In this document: piece after piece, positions 1 through 7,919 of the stretch
Layout: each line of letters opens with the position of its first letter
How positions within the stretch are numbered: the stretch's first letter is position 1
Notes under the pieces: model-generated
The model's database searches: none
Told to the model about the DNA's origin: nothing
Seen by the model: only the letters and a program-made list of their open reading frames with translations
Made by a program: the position numbers and the translations under genes
Assembly: GCA_014193115.1 (NCBI GenBank)
Contig: BJHQ01000029.1
Span: forward strand, 1-34,526
Length of the DNA: 34,526 nucleotides
Direction: 5' to 3'
Source: Planctomycetota bacterium
GTDB lineage: Bacteria > Planctomycetota > UBA11346

Positions 1-262
1 AGAAAGGTGGAGGAGACGCACGAAGGATCGGCGGATGGGAGCATCCGCACAACGCTCCAAGAGGCCTGGATCCGTCCGAAGGACTTTTTTCAAGGCAACC
101 CAGCGGGGGGTTATGCAATCGCCCTGGACCGATGCGGTTCCCCAGCAGCGTTTTTCAGCCATTCACACACACTGGGCGTCGTTGCCCGACCCGGTCCTCG
201 CGGTGAACCCGCCCCGGACACCATTGCCGATCGCGGGCAGCCGTGCCTGCCGGGGGTAGCCC
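1..262. other. upstream region with a small hairpin, no convincing gene
   Basis: No convincing gene is visible. A perfect 7-base stem with a GGAG loop (GCGGATG/CATCCGC) lies at 31-48, without a following T-run. A 74-codon open frame starts at an ATG at 35, has AGGA seven bases upstream, and stops at 259, three bases before the next gene. Its composition does not look like the surrounding proteins, so I treat it as leader or intergenic DNA. Promoter elements for the gene at 263 probably lie here, but none is clear. Confidence 0.4.
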
Positions 263-1696
263 ATGGCCGTCGAAGTGACCTATTACCGGACGCCGGCTTG
301 GCTGGTCGCGTTGCTCGTCCTGTTCGCTCTGGGATCCGCAGCGTTGTTCATCCTGCACCAGCGGGCGTACGCCAAGCTGATGGTGGTCGAAGAGGAGCGC
401 ACCGAGCTCCAGCGCCGCATGGAAGCCCTCCGCCGGCAGAAGGAAGCCGCCAAGGCCGCGGCCGAACTGGCCACCGCCCAGACCGCCGACCGCCGCGCCC
501 GTCTGGCCGAGTTGACCGAGGCCCAGAAGCAGAACGAGGACGACGTCGCCCGCATCCTGGCCGAGCACCAGGGATCCAACGAGGCCGCCAAGGCCGGCTT
601 CGCCAAGCGCACCGACCGCCTCGCCGACCTGATGAAGGAAGCGCCCAACCAGCGCAAAGAACTTGATACCGAAGAGACCCGCAAGTTCACCAAAGAGCAC
701 GAGTACGACGACCGCCGCCAGCAGATGCGGGCCCAGGTCGAGGCTCTGCAGCAGTCGGTGGAGAACGAGCGGAAGAAAGCCCGGACCGACCAGGCCCTCC
801 TCGATGACCGGGTGGCCGAGCTCGAAGCCCGGGTCCGCCAGATCACCTCGCAGCTCGACACCAGCAACCGCCGGATGCGCAGCGACGGCGCGATCCTGGC
901 CAGCGCTGCCGCCGACGGCTATGTCGTGGTCGATCGCGGCCACCGCCAGAACCTGCGCAAGGGCACCTCGTTCCAGGTCTGGACGAGGCGCGGCGGCCGG
1001 CTGGTGGTCAAAGGCGTGATCCAGGTGATCGAGGTCGAATTCGACCACAGCACCTGCCGGGTCGAGGCCGAATACGATCCCAACGATCCGTTGCTGCCAG
1101 GCGACCAGCTGCACAACCCGGTCTATGATCCGAACAAGGTGCTGACCTTCTCGATCCGTGGCGATTTCCAGCGGTTCAGCCGCGACGAACTGGCCCGCCT
1201 GATCACCGACGCCGGCTGCCGCGTGGCCAACGAGCTCAACACCGGCACCGACTACCTGGTCTCGGGCATCAACGCCGCCAAGGATCTCGAACTCGCGTCC
1301 AAGCTCGGCATGACCATCTTGTCCGAAGACCAGCTCCTCGACTTCGTCCGCTCGCGGCCGCGGTGGCGCAACCAGGACACCTGGGACTACGTCGCCGGGC
1401 TGGTCAAATCCGGGGCCCGGGTCGCGCTGGCCGGGAAATTCAATGCCGCAGACAAGGGCCTGATCGCCGATTGGGTCTCGCTGAAAGGCGGCAAGGACAC
1501 CGGCAAGGTCGAACCCGGGGTGAGCCTGCTGGTGGCTGGCGAGGGCGCCGTGGCCGACATGGAGCAGGCCCGCGCCCTCGGCGTGCCGGTGGTCGACCAG
1601 ACGGTGTTCTCCCACCTGACCAAGGCCGACCTCGCTTCGCTCAAAGCCGAGCAGAAGGCCAAAGAGCAGGCGAGCCAGGCGCCGGCGAAGAAGTAA
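263..1696 (+). CDS. membrane-anchored coiled-coil protein with two BRCT-like domains
   Basis: Uncharacterised protein of 477 residues. Visible order: a short N-terminus, one hydrophobic segment (about 10-31) that should anchor it in the inner membrane, a long charged Lys/Glu/Arg/Ala-rich coiled coil (about 38-205), then a compact beta-rich region (about 217-290) with a GDQLHNPVYDP end. Two BRCT-like units follow, about 294-362 and 386-453. Each has a strand with G-(D/K)-F, a helix, a (T/V)DYLV- or SLLV-type strand, then a helix and an LGM/LGV-type strand, as in the BRCT domain of NAD-dependent DNA ligase (TDYLVSG is nearly identical to ligase). The tail is Lys/Ala rich. The next gene is a shorter paralogue 53 bases away, probably in one operon. 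BRCT folds bind phosphopeptides or DNA; binding here is inference. ATG at 263 is chosen because it precedes the membrane segment; its ribosome site is weak. Confidence 0.8.
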   Translation: MAVEVTYYRTPAWLVALLVLFALGSAALFILHQRAYAKLMVVEEERTELQRRMEALRRQKEAAKAAAELATAQTADRRARLAELTEAQKQNEDDVARILAEHQGSNEAAKAGFAKRTDRLADLMKEAPNQRKELDTEETRKFTKEHEYDDRRQQMRAQVEALQQSVENERKKARTDQALLDDRVAELEARVRQITSQLDTSNRRMRSDGAILASAAADGYVVVDRGHRQNLRKGTSFQVWTRRGGRLVVKGVIQVIEVEFDHSTCRVEAEYDPNDPLLPGDQLHNPVYDPNKVLTFSIRGDFQRFSRDELARLITDAGCRVANELNTGTDYLVSGINAAKDLELASKLGMTILSEDQLLDFVRSRPRWRNQDTWDYVAGLVKSGARVALAGKFNAADKGLIADWVSLKGGKDTGKVEPGVSLLVAGEGAVADMEQARALGVPVVDQTVFSHLTKADLASLKAEQKAKEQASQAPAKK

Positions 1697-1749
1697 CTGC
1701 GAACGGCAACGACAGATCCGTCCAGGCCCGTACCTAAGGAAACCGCACC

Positions 1750-2976
1750 GTGGCCGCCACCCAGACCCCTCCCAGCGCCTATATCGGCCTGATCGCCTGC
1801 ATCGTCCTGTGCCTGTTGTTCGGCCTGCTGTTCTACACCACCAACTCCCGGCTGACCGAGGCCCTCGAAGGCGGCGAGAAGATCGCGCCCAACGCCACCT
1901 TGCCGGCCCTGCAGACCGAGGCGGGGAATCTGCGCACCGAGATCCGCAAGGCCGAGGACGAAAAATCGGCCCGGCGCGCCGATCTGGCCCGGGCCGAGCT
2001 CGACCTGGTCAAGCATCGCACCAGCTACGCCAACTACATCGACCTGGTCTCGGCAACCGCCACACCGCAGCGGCCGCGGGAGACCATCTTCGGCACTGAT
2101 ACGCAGTCCAAGGCTTCGCCGTGGAAGATCACCTCCGACCTGGTCACGGCCAAGAACGCCGCCTCCGCTGCCCAGGCCGGAGCCGCCAAGGCTGATGACA
2201 ACACCCGCTTCCAGGCCATGGAAGACGCGATCAAAAAGCGTCAGGACGACCTCCAGGTGGTCCTGCAGGAGATGACCCGCCTCGACGCCGGCTTCAAGAC
2301 CGACCAGGAGGCGCTCAACGCCAAGCTCGACGAACTGAACAAGGCCAAGGAAGGCATCGAGCGGGCGGCCAGCAAGGCCTATGGCGAGCGCGCCACCCGG
2401 ATCAACCAGCTCGAAGACCAGATCCGCGAACTGCTCGAACTCGACCTGCGTTTCGTAAGCGAAATCCTGCCGGTGGGCGAGGTCCTCCAAGTCAATGAAC
2501 GCGGCGACCGCACGATCATCAACCTGACCAGCGCCGATCGCATCCTGCCCGGAATGGTGTTCCTGGTGTTCACCTACGACCACGGCCACTTCGTGGAAAA
2601 GGGCCTGCTCGAAGTGATCAAAACGACCAGCAAATTGTCGGAGTGCAAGGTCACCAGTCTGGTCGACGGACGGCGCCTGCCCATGGCCCGGGGCGACAAA
2701 CTCGGCAACCCGGTCTACAACCCGCAGCGCCCGCCAGTGTTCGTGTTCGCCGGCGAATTTGCCGAGTACAACCGCTCCGACCTGGCCGACTTCGTCCGCG
2801 CCGCCGGCGGCGTGGTCTGGGACAAGCTCCAACCCGGCGTCGATTTCCTGGTGGTGCGCGGCGACCCCAAGGACCGCAGCGACATGGAACGCGCCCAGGC
2901 CCGGGAGTTCCAGATCCTCGCCATCACCGAACGCCAACTCCTGCGCTTCGTCCGCCCGGCGTTCGTGCCGAAGTAA
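1750..2976 (+). CDS. membrane-anchored coiled-coil protein with one BRCT-like domain
   Basis: Paralogue of the preceding gene, 408 residues, with a GTG start at 1750 preceded by AAGGA at 1736-1740. Order: transmembrane helix about 11-30, charged and alanine-rich helical region about 35-230 with likely coiled coil, beta-rich region about 236-325 ending in GDKLGNPVYNP (the same ending as in the first protein), then one BRCT-like unit about 329-401 (FVFAGEF, AAGGVVWDKL, VDFLVVRG, ITERQLLRFV). The AAGG and DFLV pattern matches the ligase-type BRCT consensus. The second BRCT unit of the neighbour is missing. The shared architecture suggests the two proteins pair through their coiled coils, with the C-terminal domains facing the cytoplasm if the N-terminus is outside, or the periplasm if not. 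The topology cannot be decided from the sequence alone. Confidence 0.8.
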   Translation: MAATQTPPSAYIGLIACIVLCLLFGLLFYTTNSRLTEALEGGEKIAPNATLPALQTEAGNLRTEIRKAEDEKSARRADLARAELDLVKHRTSYANYIDLVSATATPQRPRETIFGTDTQSKASPWKITSDLVTAKNAASAAQAGAAKADDNTRFQAMEDAIKKRQDDLQVVLQEMTRLDAGFKTDQEALNAKLDELNKAKEGIERAASKAYGERATRINQLEDQIRELLELDLRFVSEILPVGEVLQVNERGDRTIINLTSADRILPGMVFLVFTYDHGHFVEKGLLEVIKTTSKLSECKVTSLVDGRRLPMARGDKLGNPVYNPQRPPVFVFAGEFAEYNRSDLADFVRAAGGVVWDKLQPGVDFLVVRGDPKDRSDMERAQAREFQILAITERQLLRFVRPAFVPK

Positions 2977-2983
2977 CTCCGCT

Positions 2984-3118
2984 ATTGGCCGGACGCTGGT
3001 ATGGGCCGGGTTGGTGCTCCTGTCGCTTTACTGCCTTGGGTATGCCTGGTTCCAAAGAAATGGAAGGAAGGGATCTGGATGGCACGGACCACCGTTCGAC
3101 AATCCGCTTCTACCGTGA
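2984..3118 (+). CDS. possible small single-pass membrane peptide
   Basis: A short open frame starting 7 bases after the previous stop reads as one strongly hydrophobic helix (LVWAGLVLLSLYCLGYAWF), then a basic stretch (QRNGRKG) and a proline-rich tail ending PFDNPLLP. That is a plausible small membrane protein following two membrane-anchored proteins. There is no ATG in this frame; the start would have to be ATT at 2984, CTG at 2996, TTG at 3011 or GTG at 3014, and no good ribosome site is visible. It could equally be chance. Confidence 0.22.
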   Translation: MGRTLVWAGLVLLSLYCLGYAWFQRNGRKGSGWHGPPFDNPLLP

Positions 3119-3248
3119 TGTCGATCCCTGGACCCACGTAATAAGATATTCGGCAGGAACGGTCGTCACGACGCGGATCCAGGCTGATGAGGCGATCACC
3201 GGTCGTGGATACGATGATCAGATGTGAACAGTGTTTATAGGACAGAAG

Positions 3249-4049
3249 ATGAACATCGCCACCTGGTCGTTCACTGCGACCGCCGATCCTCGGAGCAACC
3301 GCGACGAGGTGCGTGACGGCATCGCCGCCGCGGCGGCGGCAAACGCCCGGATCGTGGTCATGGCGGAGTGCGCACTGACCGGCTATCCCGGCGCCGCCCG
3401 AACGGATTTTTCAGACGTGGACTGGCGCCTGTTTGGCGATCTCGAAGACGAGCTGGCCGAGGCGGCGAAACAATCTGGTGTGGTCCTGGTGCTGGGCACG
3501 GCTTCGCCTGATGGTCGGCCGGGGGGCGATCCGCGGCGGATCACCAATGACGCACTGGCGGTGGGCGCCGGCATCGCCCCGGTGCGCTACCGCAAGCAGT
3601 GCCTGACTCCGGGCGACACGGCGCACTTCGTTGCGGGCGACTCGGCGGTCTGGTTCGACTGCGATGGTTGGCGGTTTGGCCTGGGAATCTGCTACGATCT
3701 GCGCTTTCCCGATGTCTGGGCGCGGCTCGCTGCCGCCGGCTGCGATGGATTCCTCTGCCCGGCCCACCTGGCTGGCGCCGATCCCGATCCCGGCACCAAG
3801 GCCGCGGTGCTGCCGGCGCTGTGCGCGGCCCGGGCCTCCGAGCTGGCCACGCCGCTGGTGCTGGCCAACACCGCGGCGCCCGATCGTTGGCTCGACAGCG
3901 GGGCGTGGGATGCCCGCGGGGTGCGGGTCGCCAGCGGCACCGGTCTGGTGGTGAGCGAGCTGGTTCGGCGCACGGCCTTCGCGCCGTGGTATGCTGGCAT
4001 TCGTGATCTCGCGCTGGATCGCTGGCGCCGCGGGGCGCCGCTGCTCTAG
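3249..4049 (+). CDS. carbon-nitrogen hydrolase (nitrilase superfamily)
   Basis: Cytoplasmic amidohydrolase of 266 residues that hydrolyses a C-N bond of an amide or related compound. The nitrilase triad is complete: Glu40 in MAECALTGYP, Lys116 in YRKQCL and Cys148 in GICYDLRFPDVW. Length and order match single-domain family members such as omega-amidase and N-carbamoyl amidase types; the exact substrate cannot be read. ATG at 3249 is preferred to the upstream GTG at 3231 because AGGA at 3239-3242 sits six bases before it and the protein then begins MNIATWSF, as family members do. The stop lies 8 bases before ridA, so the two are probably co-transcribed. Both act on reactive nitrogen metabolites, so a clean-up role is plausible. 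Confidence 0.9.
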   Translation: MNIATWSFTATADPRSNRDEVRDGIAAAAAANARIVVMAECALTGYPGAARTDFSDVDWRLFGDLEDELAEAAKQSGVVLVLGTASPDGRPGGDPRRITNDALAVGAGIAPVRYRKQCLTPGDTAHFVAGDSAVWFDCDGWRFGLGICYDLRFPDVWARLAAAGCDGFLCPAHLAGADPDPGTKAAVLPALCAARASELATPLVLANTAAPDRWLDSGAWDARGVRVASGTGLVVSELVRRTAFAPWYAGIRDLALDRWRRGAPLL

Positions 4050-4057
4050 TCGCGACC

Positions 4058-4435
4058 ATGCGCATCCCGGTCACCACCACCGACGCCCCGGCCGCCATCG
4101 GCCCGTACAGCCAAGCGATTCGTCACGGCGGCCTGCTGTGGTGCTCCGGTCAGCTCGGTCTGGATCCGCGCAAGGGGACGTTGGTCGGCGACGACACCGC
4201 GGCCCAGGCGCGCCAGGCTCTGGCCAACCTCGACGCCATCTGCCGCGAAGCCGGTACCGGGCTGTCGAAAGCCCTGCGATGCACCATCTATCTGGTGGAT
4301 CTCAGCGATTTCGCAGTCGTCAACGCGATCTATGCCGACCGCTTCGAAGATCCTTTCCCGGCCCGGGCCACGGTCCAGGTCGCAGCCCTGCCGCGCGGAG
4401 CCAGAGTCGAGATCGACGCGGTGGTGGCGCTCTAA
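4058..4435 (+). CDS. ridA: RidA family reactive enamine/imine deaminase
   Basis: Soluble 125-residue protein of the RidA/YjgF/UK114 family, usual length, which hydrolyses 2-aminoacrylate and related enamine or imine intermediates released by PLP enzymes. The family landmarks are present: IGPYSQA near the N-terminus with Tyr17, CSGQLGLDP, the carboxylate-binding Arg103 in PARATVQV, and Glu118 in the VEIDAVVAL end. These correspond to Tyr17, Arg105 and Glu120 of the E. coli enzyme. It works as a trimer with active sites between subunits (family knowledge). It follows the nitrilase gene by 8 bases, which suggests one transcript. Confidence 0.95.
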   Translation: MRIPVTTTDAPAAIGPYSQAIRHGGLLWCSGQLGLDPRKGTLVGDDTAAQARQALANLDAICREAGTGLSKALRCTIYLVDLSDFAVVNAIYADRFEDPFPARATVQVAALPRGARVEIDAVVAL

Positions 4436-4477
4436 GGTCCGGTTGCTGCGAGCACGCCGGCAAGGCGCCAGATGGGG

Positions 4478-4501
4478 AACCGCCAAAGCGCCAAAATCGC
4501 C
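4478..4501 (-). repeat. dispersed repeat A, inverted copy
   Basis: Read on the minus strand, this gives GGCG-ATTTT-GGCGCTTTGGCGGTT, a variant of the repeat A core found at 4591, 18266 and 26326. It faces the direct copy at 4591-4608, so the two could pair as a long imperfect hairpin downstream of ridA. Between them GGTTGAA (4513-4519) and TTCAACC (4548-4554) also pair. Confidence 0.7.
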
Positions 4502-4590
4502 ACGTGGGGAAGGGTTGAAGGAAGTGCCACCCACACCCGGTCGGTCGTTCAACCAGCGGAGCCTTTCCCAGGATTTTCTTTAGCGCCGCG

Positions 4591-4608
4591 GCGCCTTGGC
4601 GGTTCATC
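4591..4608 (+). repeat. dispersed repeat A, direct copy
   Basis: Exact copy of GCGCCTTGGCGGTTCATC, identical over 18 bases to the copies at 18266 and 26326. The similarity extends leftward through an AT-rich piece (GGATTTTCTTTAGCGCC), matching the layout of the copy near 26326. It lies in the 327-base gap between ridA and phoH. Confidence 0.85.
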
Positions 4609-4644
4609 TACTTTTTTATTGGTAAAACGTTGACCTTGTATCAC

Positions 4645-4667
4645 GTGGCGCTTTGGCGCCATGGCGG
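4645..4667 (+). repeat. degenerate repeat A-like segment
   Basis: GTGGCGCTTTGGCGCCATGGCGG resembles repeat A but with several changes, and lies 37 bases after the full copy. The rest of the gap up to 4762 shows no gene. Confidence 0.45.
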
Positions 4668-4762
4668 GTATCCTTCCCCGCAGTGGTCTTGCACCCGGTC
4701 GCACCGGCGCATCGTCTTCACCTGTCCAGGCCAGGCGCGGCCCGGATGCCCAGGAACCCCGC

Positions 4763-6142
4763 ATGTCCGACGCAGCGAAGCCCGCCCGCTCCCATGACCG
4801 CGGTTCCAGCAAGACCTTCGTCGTCGATACCAACGTCCTGCTCCATTCGCCCAATGCGATCTTCGCTTTCGCCGACAACCATCTGGTGATCCCGATCACC
4901 GTGCTTGAAGAGCTCGATAAATTCAAGACCGCCAACAACGAATTGGGCCAGAACGCCCGCGAGGTCGCCCGGGCCCTCGACCGGCTGCGCGCCAAGGGCT
5001 CGCTGAAGGACGGCGTGGCCACGCCCCAGGGCGGGATGGTGACGGTGCAGATGGGTTTCCAGGAAGTCACCAGCCTGCCCAACGGGGTCGCCGACAACCG
5101 CATCATCGGCTGCGCCCTGCTGATGAAGACCCAGGGCCGCAGCGTCATCTTCGTCTCGAAGGACATCAACTGCCGGATCAAGGCCGATGCCCTGGGCATC
5201 GCCAGCGAGGATTTCAAGAACCAGAAGATCAACGTCGACGAGCTCTACACCGGCTGGATTGCCGAGACCGTGCCTACCGCGTTGCTCGATCCGGTGATGG
5301 GCCTCGACGCCTTTCCGCCGGGGCTGGTGCTGGGCGAGGAGACCGCCACCGATGAAGACGGCGAGCCGCGCTCGCCCCTGTCCCACCACCAGTTCGTGCT
5401 GCTCCGCGATGTCGCCGAGCAGGACCGCGAACTGCTGTGCATCTATGACGCCGATGCCAACCTGCTGCGCCGGATCGACGCCGACTGCCCGGAGCTGTTC
5501 GGCGTTGCGCCACGCAGTCCTGAGCAGCGCATGGCCTTCGAGCTGCTGCTCGACGACCGGGTCAAGCTGGTCACCCTGGTCGGCCGCGCCGGCACCGGCA
5601 AGACCTTGCTCGCCCTGGCCTGCGGCCTGGCCAAGACCATCCACGATGAACGGTATAAAAAGCTGCTGGTATCGCGGCCGATCATGCCCCTCGGCCAGGA
5701 CATTGGCTATCTGCCCGGATCGAAGGATGAAAAACTGGCGCACTGGATGGGACCGATCTTCGACAATCTGCATTTCCTGCTCGGCCAGGAGGAACGCGAG
5801 CCCGACGAGGTGATCAAGCGCCTGATCGCCGAGGAGACCATCGTGATGGAGGCGCTGACCTACATCCGCGGCCGTTCGATCAGCAAGCAATACGCCATTG
5901 TCGACGAAGCCCAGAACCTGACCCCCCACGAGATCAAGACGATCATCAGCCGCTGCGGCACCGACACCAAGATCGTGCTCACCGGCGATCCCCACCAGAT
6001 CGACAGCCCGTACCTGGATTCCAACTCCAACGGGCTGACCTATGTGGTCGAGCGGATGCGCGGCCAACGCCTGGCCGGCCACGTCACCCTCACCAAGTCG
6101 GAGCGCAGCGAGCTGGCGGGCATCGCCGCGACGATCCTCTAG
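4763..6142 (+). CDS. PIN domain plus PhoH-type ATPase
   Basis: Cytoplasmic protein of 459 residues of the PhoH2 type, which joins a PIN ribonuclease domain to a PhoH helicase-like ATPase. PIN is at about 17-145: FVVDTNVLLH (Asp22), VLEELDKFK (Glu50) and further acids near 111 and 134 give the metal-binding carboxylates. The PhoH part (about 250-459) has Walker A GRAGTGKT at 274-281, Walker B AIVDEAQN at 378-385 and the family motif TGDPHQIDSPYLD. Family members have ATP-dependent RNA unwinding and cleavage (established for PhoH2); the role here is inferred. ATG at 4763 is chosen over the upstream ATG at 4661 because AGGA at 4752-4755 is well placed and the extra 34 residues are Arg/Pro-rich and lie in repeat DNA. 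Confidence 0.93.
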   Translation: MSDAAKPARSHDRGSSKTFVVDTNVLLHSPNAIFAFADNHLVIPITVLEELDKFKTANNELGQNAREVARALDRLRAKGSLKDGVATPQGGMVTVQMGFQEVTSLPNGVADNRIIGCALLMKTQGRSVIFVSKDINCRIKADALGIASEDFKNQKINVDELYTGWIAETVPTALLDPVMGLDAFPPGLVLGEETATDEDGEPRSPLSHHQFVLLRDVAEQDRELLCIYDADANLLRRIDADCPELFGVAPRSPEQRMAFELLLDDRVKLVTLVGRAGTGKTLLALACGLAKTIHDERYKKLLVSRPIMPLGQDIGYLPGSKDEKLAHWMGPIFDNLHFLLGQEEREPDEVIKRLIAEETIVMEALTYIRGRSISKQYAIVDEAQNLTPHEIKTIISRCGTDTKIVLTGDPHQIDSPYLDSNSNGLTYVVERMRGQRLAGHVTLTKSERSELAGIAATIL

Positions 6143-6167
6143 CCGACGGCAATTGGTCGTGTGTTAT

Positions 6168-6614
6168 ATGTGCTACGTCGCGCTCAGCGCTCCAGAGGAT
6201 CTGAATCGGTTTCGAACCGAACATCTCCAGCCGGCTTTTGTTGCGGGGGAAGACCGGCAATTGCAACGCTCGTGGTTTTCACTTCCCTCCATATATTACC
6301 TTGGAAGCAAATCAGGGTGCAGCTGCGAGATCAGAACTTGGGGCCATTCGTTCGGGTTCGTCCCACCACAGGAGTGGGCCAATGAACGCGACGATGATGA
6401 CGGCGTGATTGCTGCCCGGGAAATCTACCGAATGCTACGCCATCTCTTGCAGGCCGGCACCCAGGTGCAGATGGTCATGAAGTGGTGGGACGAGCCGTTG
6501 TTGAAGGAGAGCTTTCTGGACGTGGATTTGATGGGCATGAAGGAAACGGAGTTTTATGTGATCAATGACTATAAGATCCGATTTACCGCATCGTCATTCG
6601 GGCCGTCCACCTGA
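6168..6614 (+). CDS. hypothetical protein, lower GC than neighbours
   Basis: Not recognised. A soluble, acidic 148-residue protein without a signal peptide or membrane helix, rich in aromatic residues (SIYYLGSKSGCSCEIRTWGH, KWWDEP, EFYVINDYKIRF). The Cys-x-Cys pair in SGCSCE could bind a metal, but nothing else supports it. GTG at 6159 in the same frame is an alternative start. The base composition is noticeably more AT-rich and codon choice less biased than in the genes on both sides, which hints at separate origin. Its TGA overlaps the next ATG by one base (TGATG), so the two are probably translated from one message. Confidence 0.65.
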   Translation: MCYVALSAPEDLNRFRTEHLQPAFVAGEDRQLQRSWFSLPSIYYLGSKSGCSCEIRTWGHSFGFVPPQEWANERDDDDGVIAAREIYRMLRHLLQAGTQVQMVMKWWDEPLLKESFLDVDLMGMKETEFYVINDYKIRFTASSFGPST

Positions 6615-7108
6615 TGGACTGGGAAGGTAAAGTCGCCGCCGGTGGCGTGATCTGCGCCGCGACCGGCACGCCCTTGGCGCCGGGCTCGCCATGCGTCTCA
6701 GCGTTGGCTGCGGTCGAGGCCGGCCGATTCGAGCGCCGGGATTTTTCGCCAGATGCCTGGAAAGCCCAGGATCCCGAGCGGTTCCTGAGCTGGTGGCGGC
6801 GGATCATCCCGCCGCCCCAGGCCAAGGCGGCGAAACTCGATCCGGCAGTGCTGCGCCAGCTCTACACCGATCTGCGCGACCGCGAGGATCCGCGGCAGCG
6901 GGCCTTGGCCTACCTCTGCGCTCTGGCCCTGGTCCGGCTGAAGGCCTTCCGTCTGCTGAGGATCGAACGGCCCGGCGACGGCACCAGCCGGATGGTGGTG
7001 GTGGAGCGCGGTTCGACCAACGAATTGACCGTGCTCGAACCGGCGCTGTCGGCAGCGGACCAGCAGGCCCTGCTCGACGACCTGATGTCCGTGCTCAGCG
7101 GGACCTGA
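6614..7108 (+). CDS. conserved-looking hypothetical protein (WWRR motif)
   Basis: A soluble protein of 164 residues. It opens with WEGKVAAGGVICAATGTPLAPGSPC, continues with RFERRDFSPDAW and LSWWRRIIPPP, and ends in a helical half with LAYLCALALVRLKAFRL. The sequence order (a Cys-T/S-G turn, a short beta region, a WWR-x-x-P motif and a hydrophobic ALALVR helix) resembles uncharacterised proteins that I associate with planctomycetes and relatives; this is recalled and not checked. The start overlaps the previous stop by one base. It converges with the minus-strand gene at 7109 with no base between the two stops. Confidence 0.7.
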   Translation: MDWEGKVAAGGVICAATGTPLAPGSPCVSALAAVEAGRFERRDFSPDAWKAQDPERFLSWWRRIIPPPQAKAAKLDPAVLRQLYTDLRDREDPRQRALAYLCALALVRLKAFRLLRIERPGDGTSRMVVVERGSTNELTVLEPALSAADQQALLDDLMSVLSGT

Positions 7109-7759
7109 TCAGCGACCAGCGCCACGATCCGGAGCCGGCGCCGCTGGCGGCGGGTCGGCAGCGACGTAGACCCGCTTCATCAACTTCCCGAATAAGACGG
7201 CGTCGTACCACATGAAGTCGAAACGTTCGGCATTGCACCAGGTCAGACCATCGACGCGGTCGTCGGCGCAGTCGCTGGAGTCGGCGAAAATGATGACATC
7301 GTCGCCAAAGGCCTCGGTGCCGCGGGTATCGTAGCCGACCACCAGCACCCAATGGCCGCCCCAGTCCGACCATTCGACCAGGGTCGGCAAGGAACGGGCC
7401 AGCCGGGCGCGCACCTCAGCGATGGTGCCGTTTTCGCCCCACGTGACCTTCCAGCCCTGGCGCTCGAACCACCCGGCCATCGCAGCGGGGGTCGTGCCGA
7501 TGTCGGCATTGGTCGACATCTCCTTGGCGACGGTCATCTCGTCGACGACGCGCCCGGCGTGGGCGACCAGGGTTTTCGCAATCGCCGGGCCGCAGGTGTA
7601 CTCGGTGGTCTGCTGGAATCCGGTGATCGGCAACAGCGTCAATCCCGGCGCTGAGGCGTGCGCCGGAACCCGGCCGAAATAGCCCGGAGAGCATCCAGTG
7701 AACGTGGTGATCGCGACCAGAACTGGGAATAAGGTGCAAGCAAGACGGCTTTTTTGCAT
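7109..7759 (-). CDS. C39-like papain-fold peptidase, probable lipoprotein
   Basis: 216 residues. The N-terminus has a basic start, a hydrophobic core and FTGC with Cys23, a lipoprotein signal. The mature part carries a C39-like cysteine peptidase pattern: Gln49-50 then Cys56 in TTEYTCGPA, and His136 in GGHWVLVVGYD followed by Asp-rich DDVIIFADSSD, as in the Peptidase_C39_2 family. The short size and absence of a transporter domain mean it is not a bacteriocin exporter; it is more likely an envelope protease or a peptide-processing enzyme. Substrate is unknown. The tail is proline/alanine-rich. Transcribed away from the gene at 7920; the 160 bases between hold both promoters, with a CTGGACCGG tandem pair at about 7812-7830. 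Confidence 0.75.
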   Translation of the reverse strand: MQKSRLACTLFPVLVAITTFTGCSPGYFGRVPAHASAPGLTLLPITGFQQTTEYTCGPAIAKTLVAHAGRVVDEMTVAKEMSTNADIGTTPAAMAGWFERQGWKVTWGENGTIAEVRARLARSLPTLVEWSDWGGHWVLVVGYDTRGTEAFGDDVIIFADSSDCADDRVDGLTWCNAERFDFMWYDAVLFGKLMKRVYVAADPPPAAPAPDRGAGR

Positions 7760-7919
7760 GTCGGCATGCTGCGCCACCACGGCGATGGGCAATCCTGATC
7801 CCTGCTCGGCTGGACCGGTCTGGACCGGGACGGCAGGGCGCACACCCGCCCGCCATGACCTTCGTCGAGGCTGGCACGGGCCTCGGTTGGCGGCGATGCT
7901 GAGACCAGGAGATCCGGCC

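Noticed and set aside
35..259. 74-codon open frame with an AGGA site before the first large gene
   Set aside because: Arg/Pro/Ser-rich text without domain or helix pattern and loose third positions; left as leader DNA.
155..1615. Long minus-strand open frames opposite the first coiled-coil gene (and the similar one at 1387-2937)
   Set aside because: Typical shadow frames of GC-rich genes; the plus strand has a signal anchor, coiled coil and recognisable domains.
4661..4762. Upstream ATG extending phoH by 34 residues
   Set aside because: The ATG is in repeat A-like DNA and AGGA fits the ATG at 4763 better.
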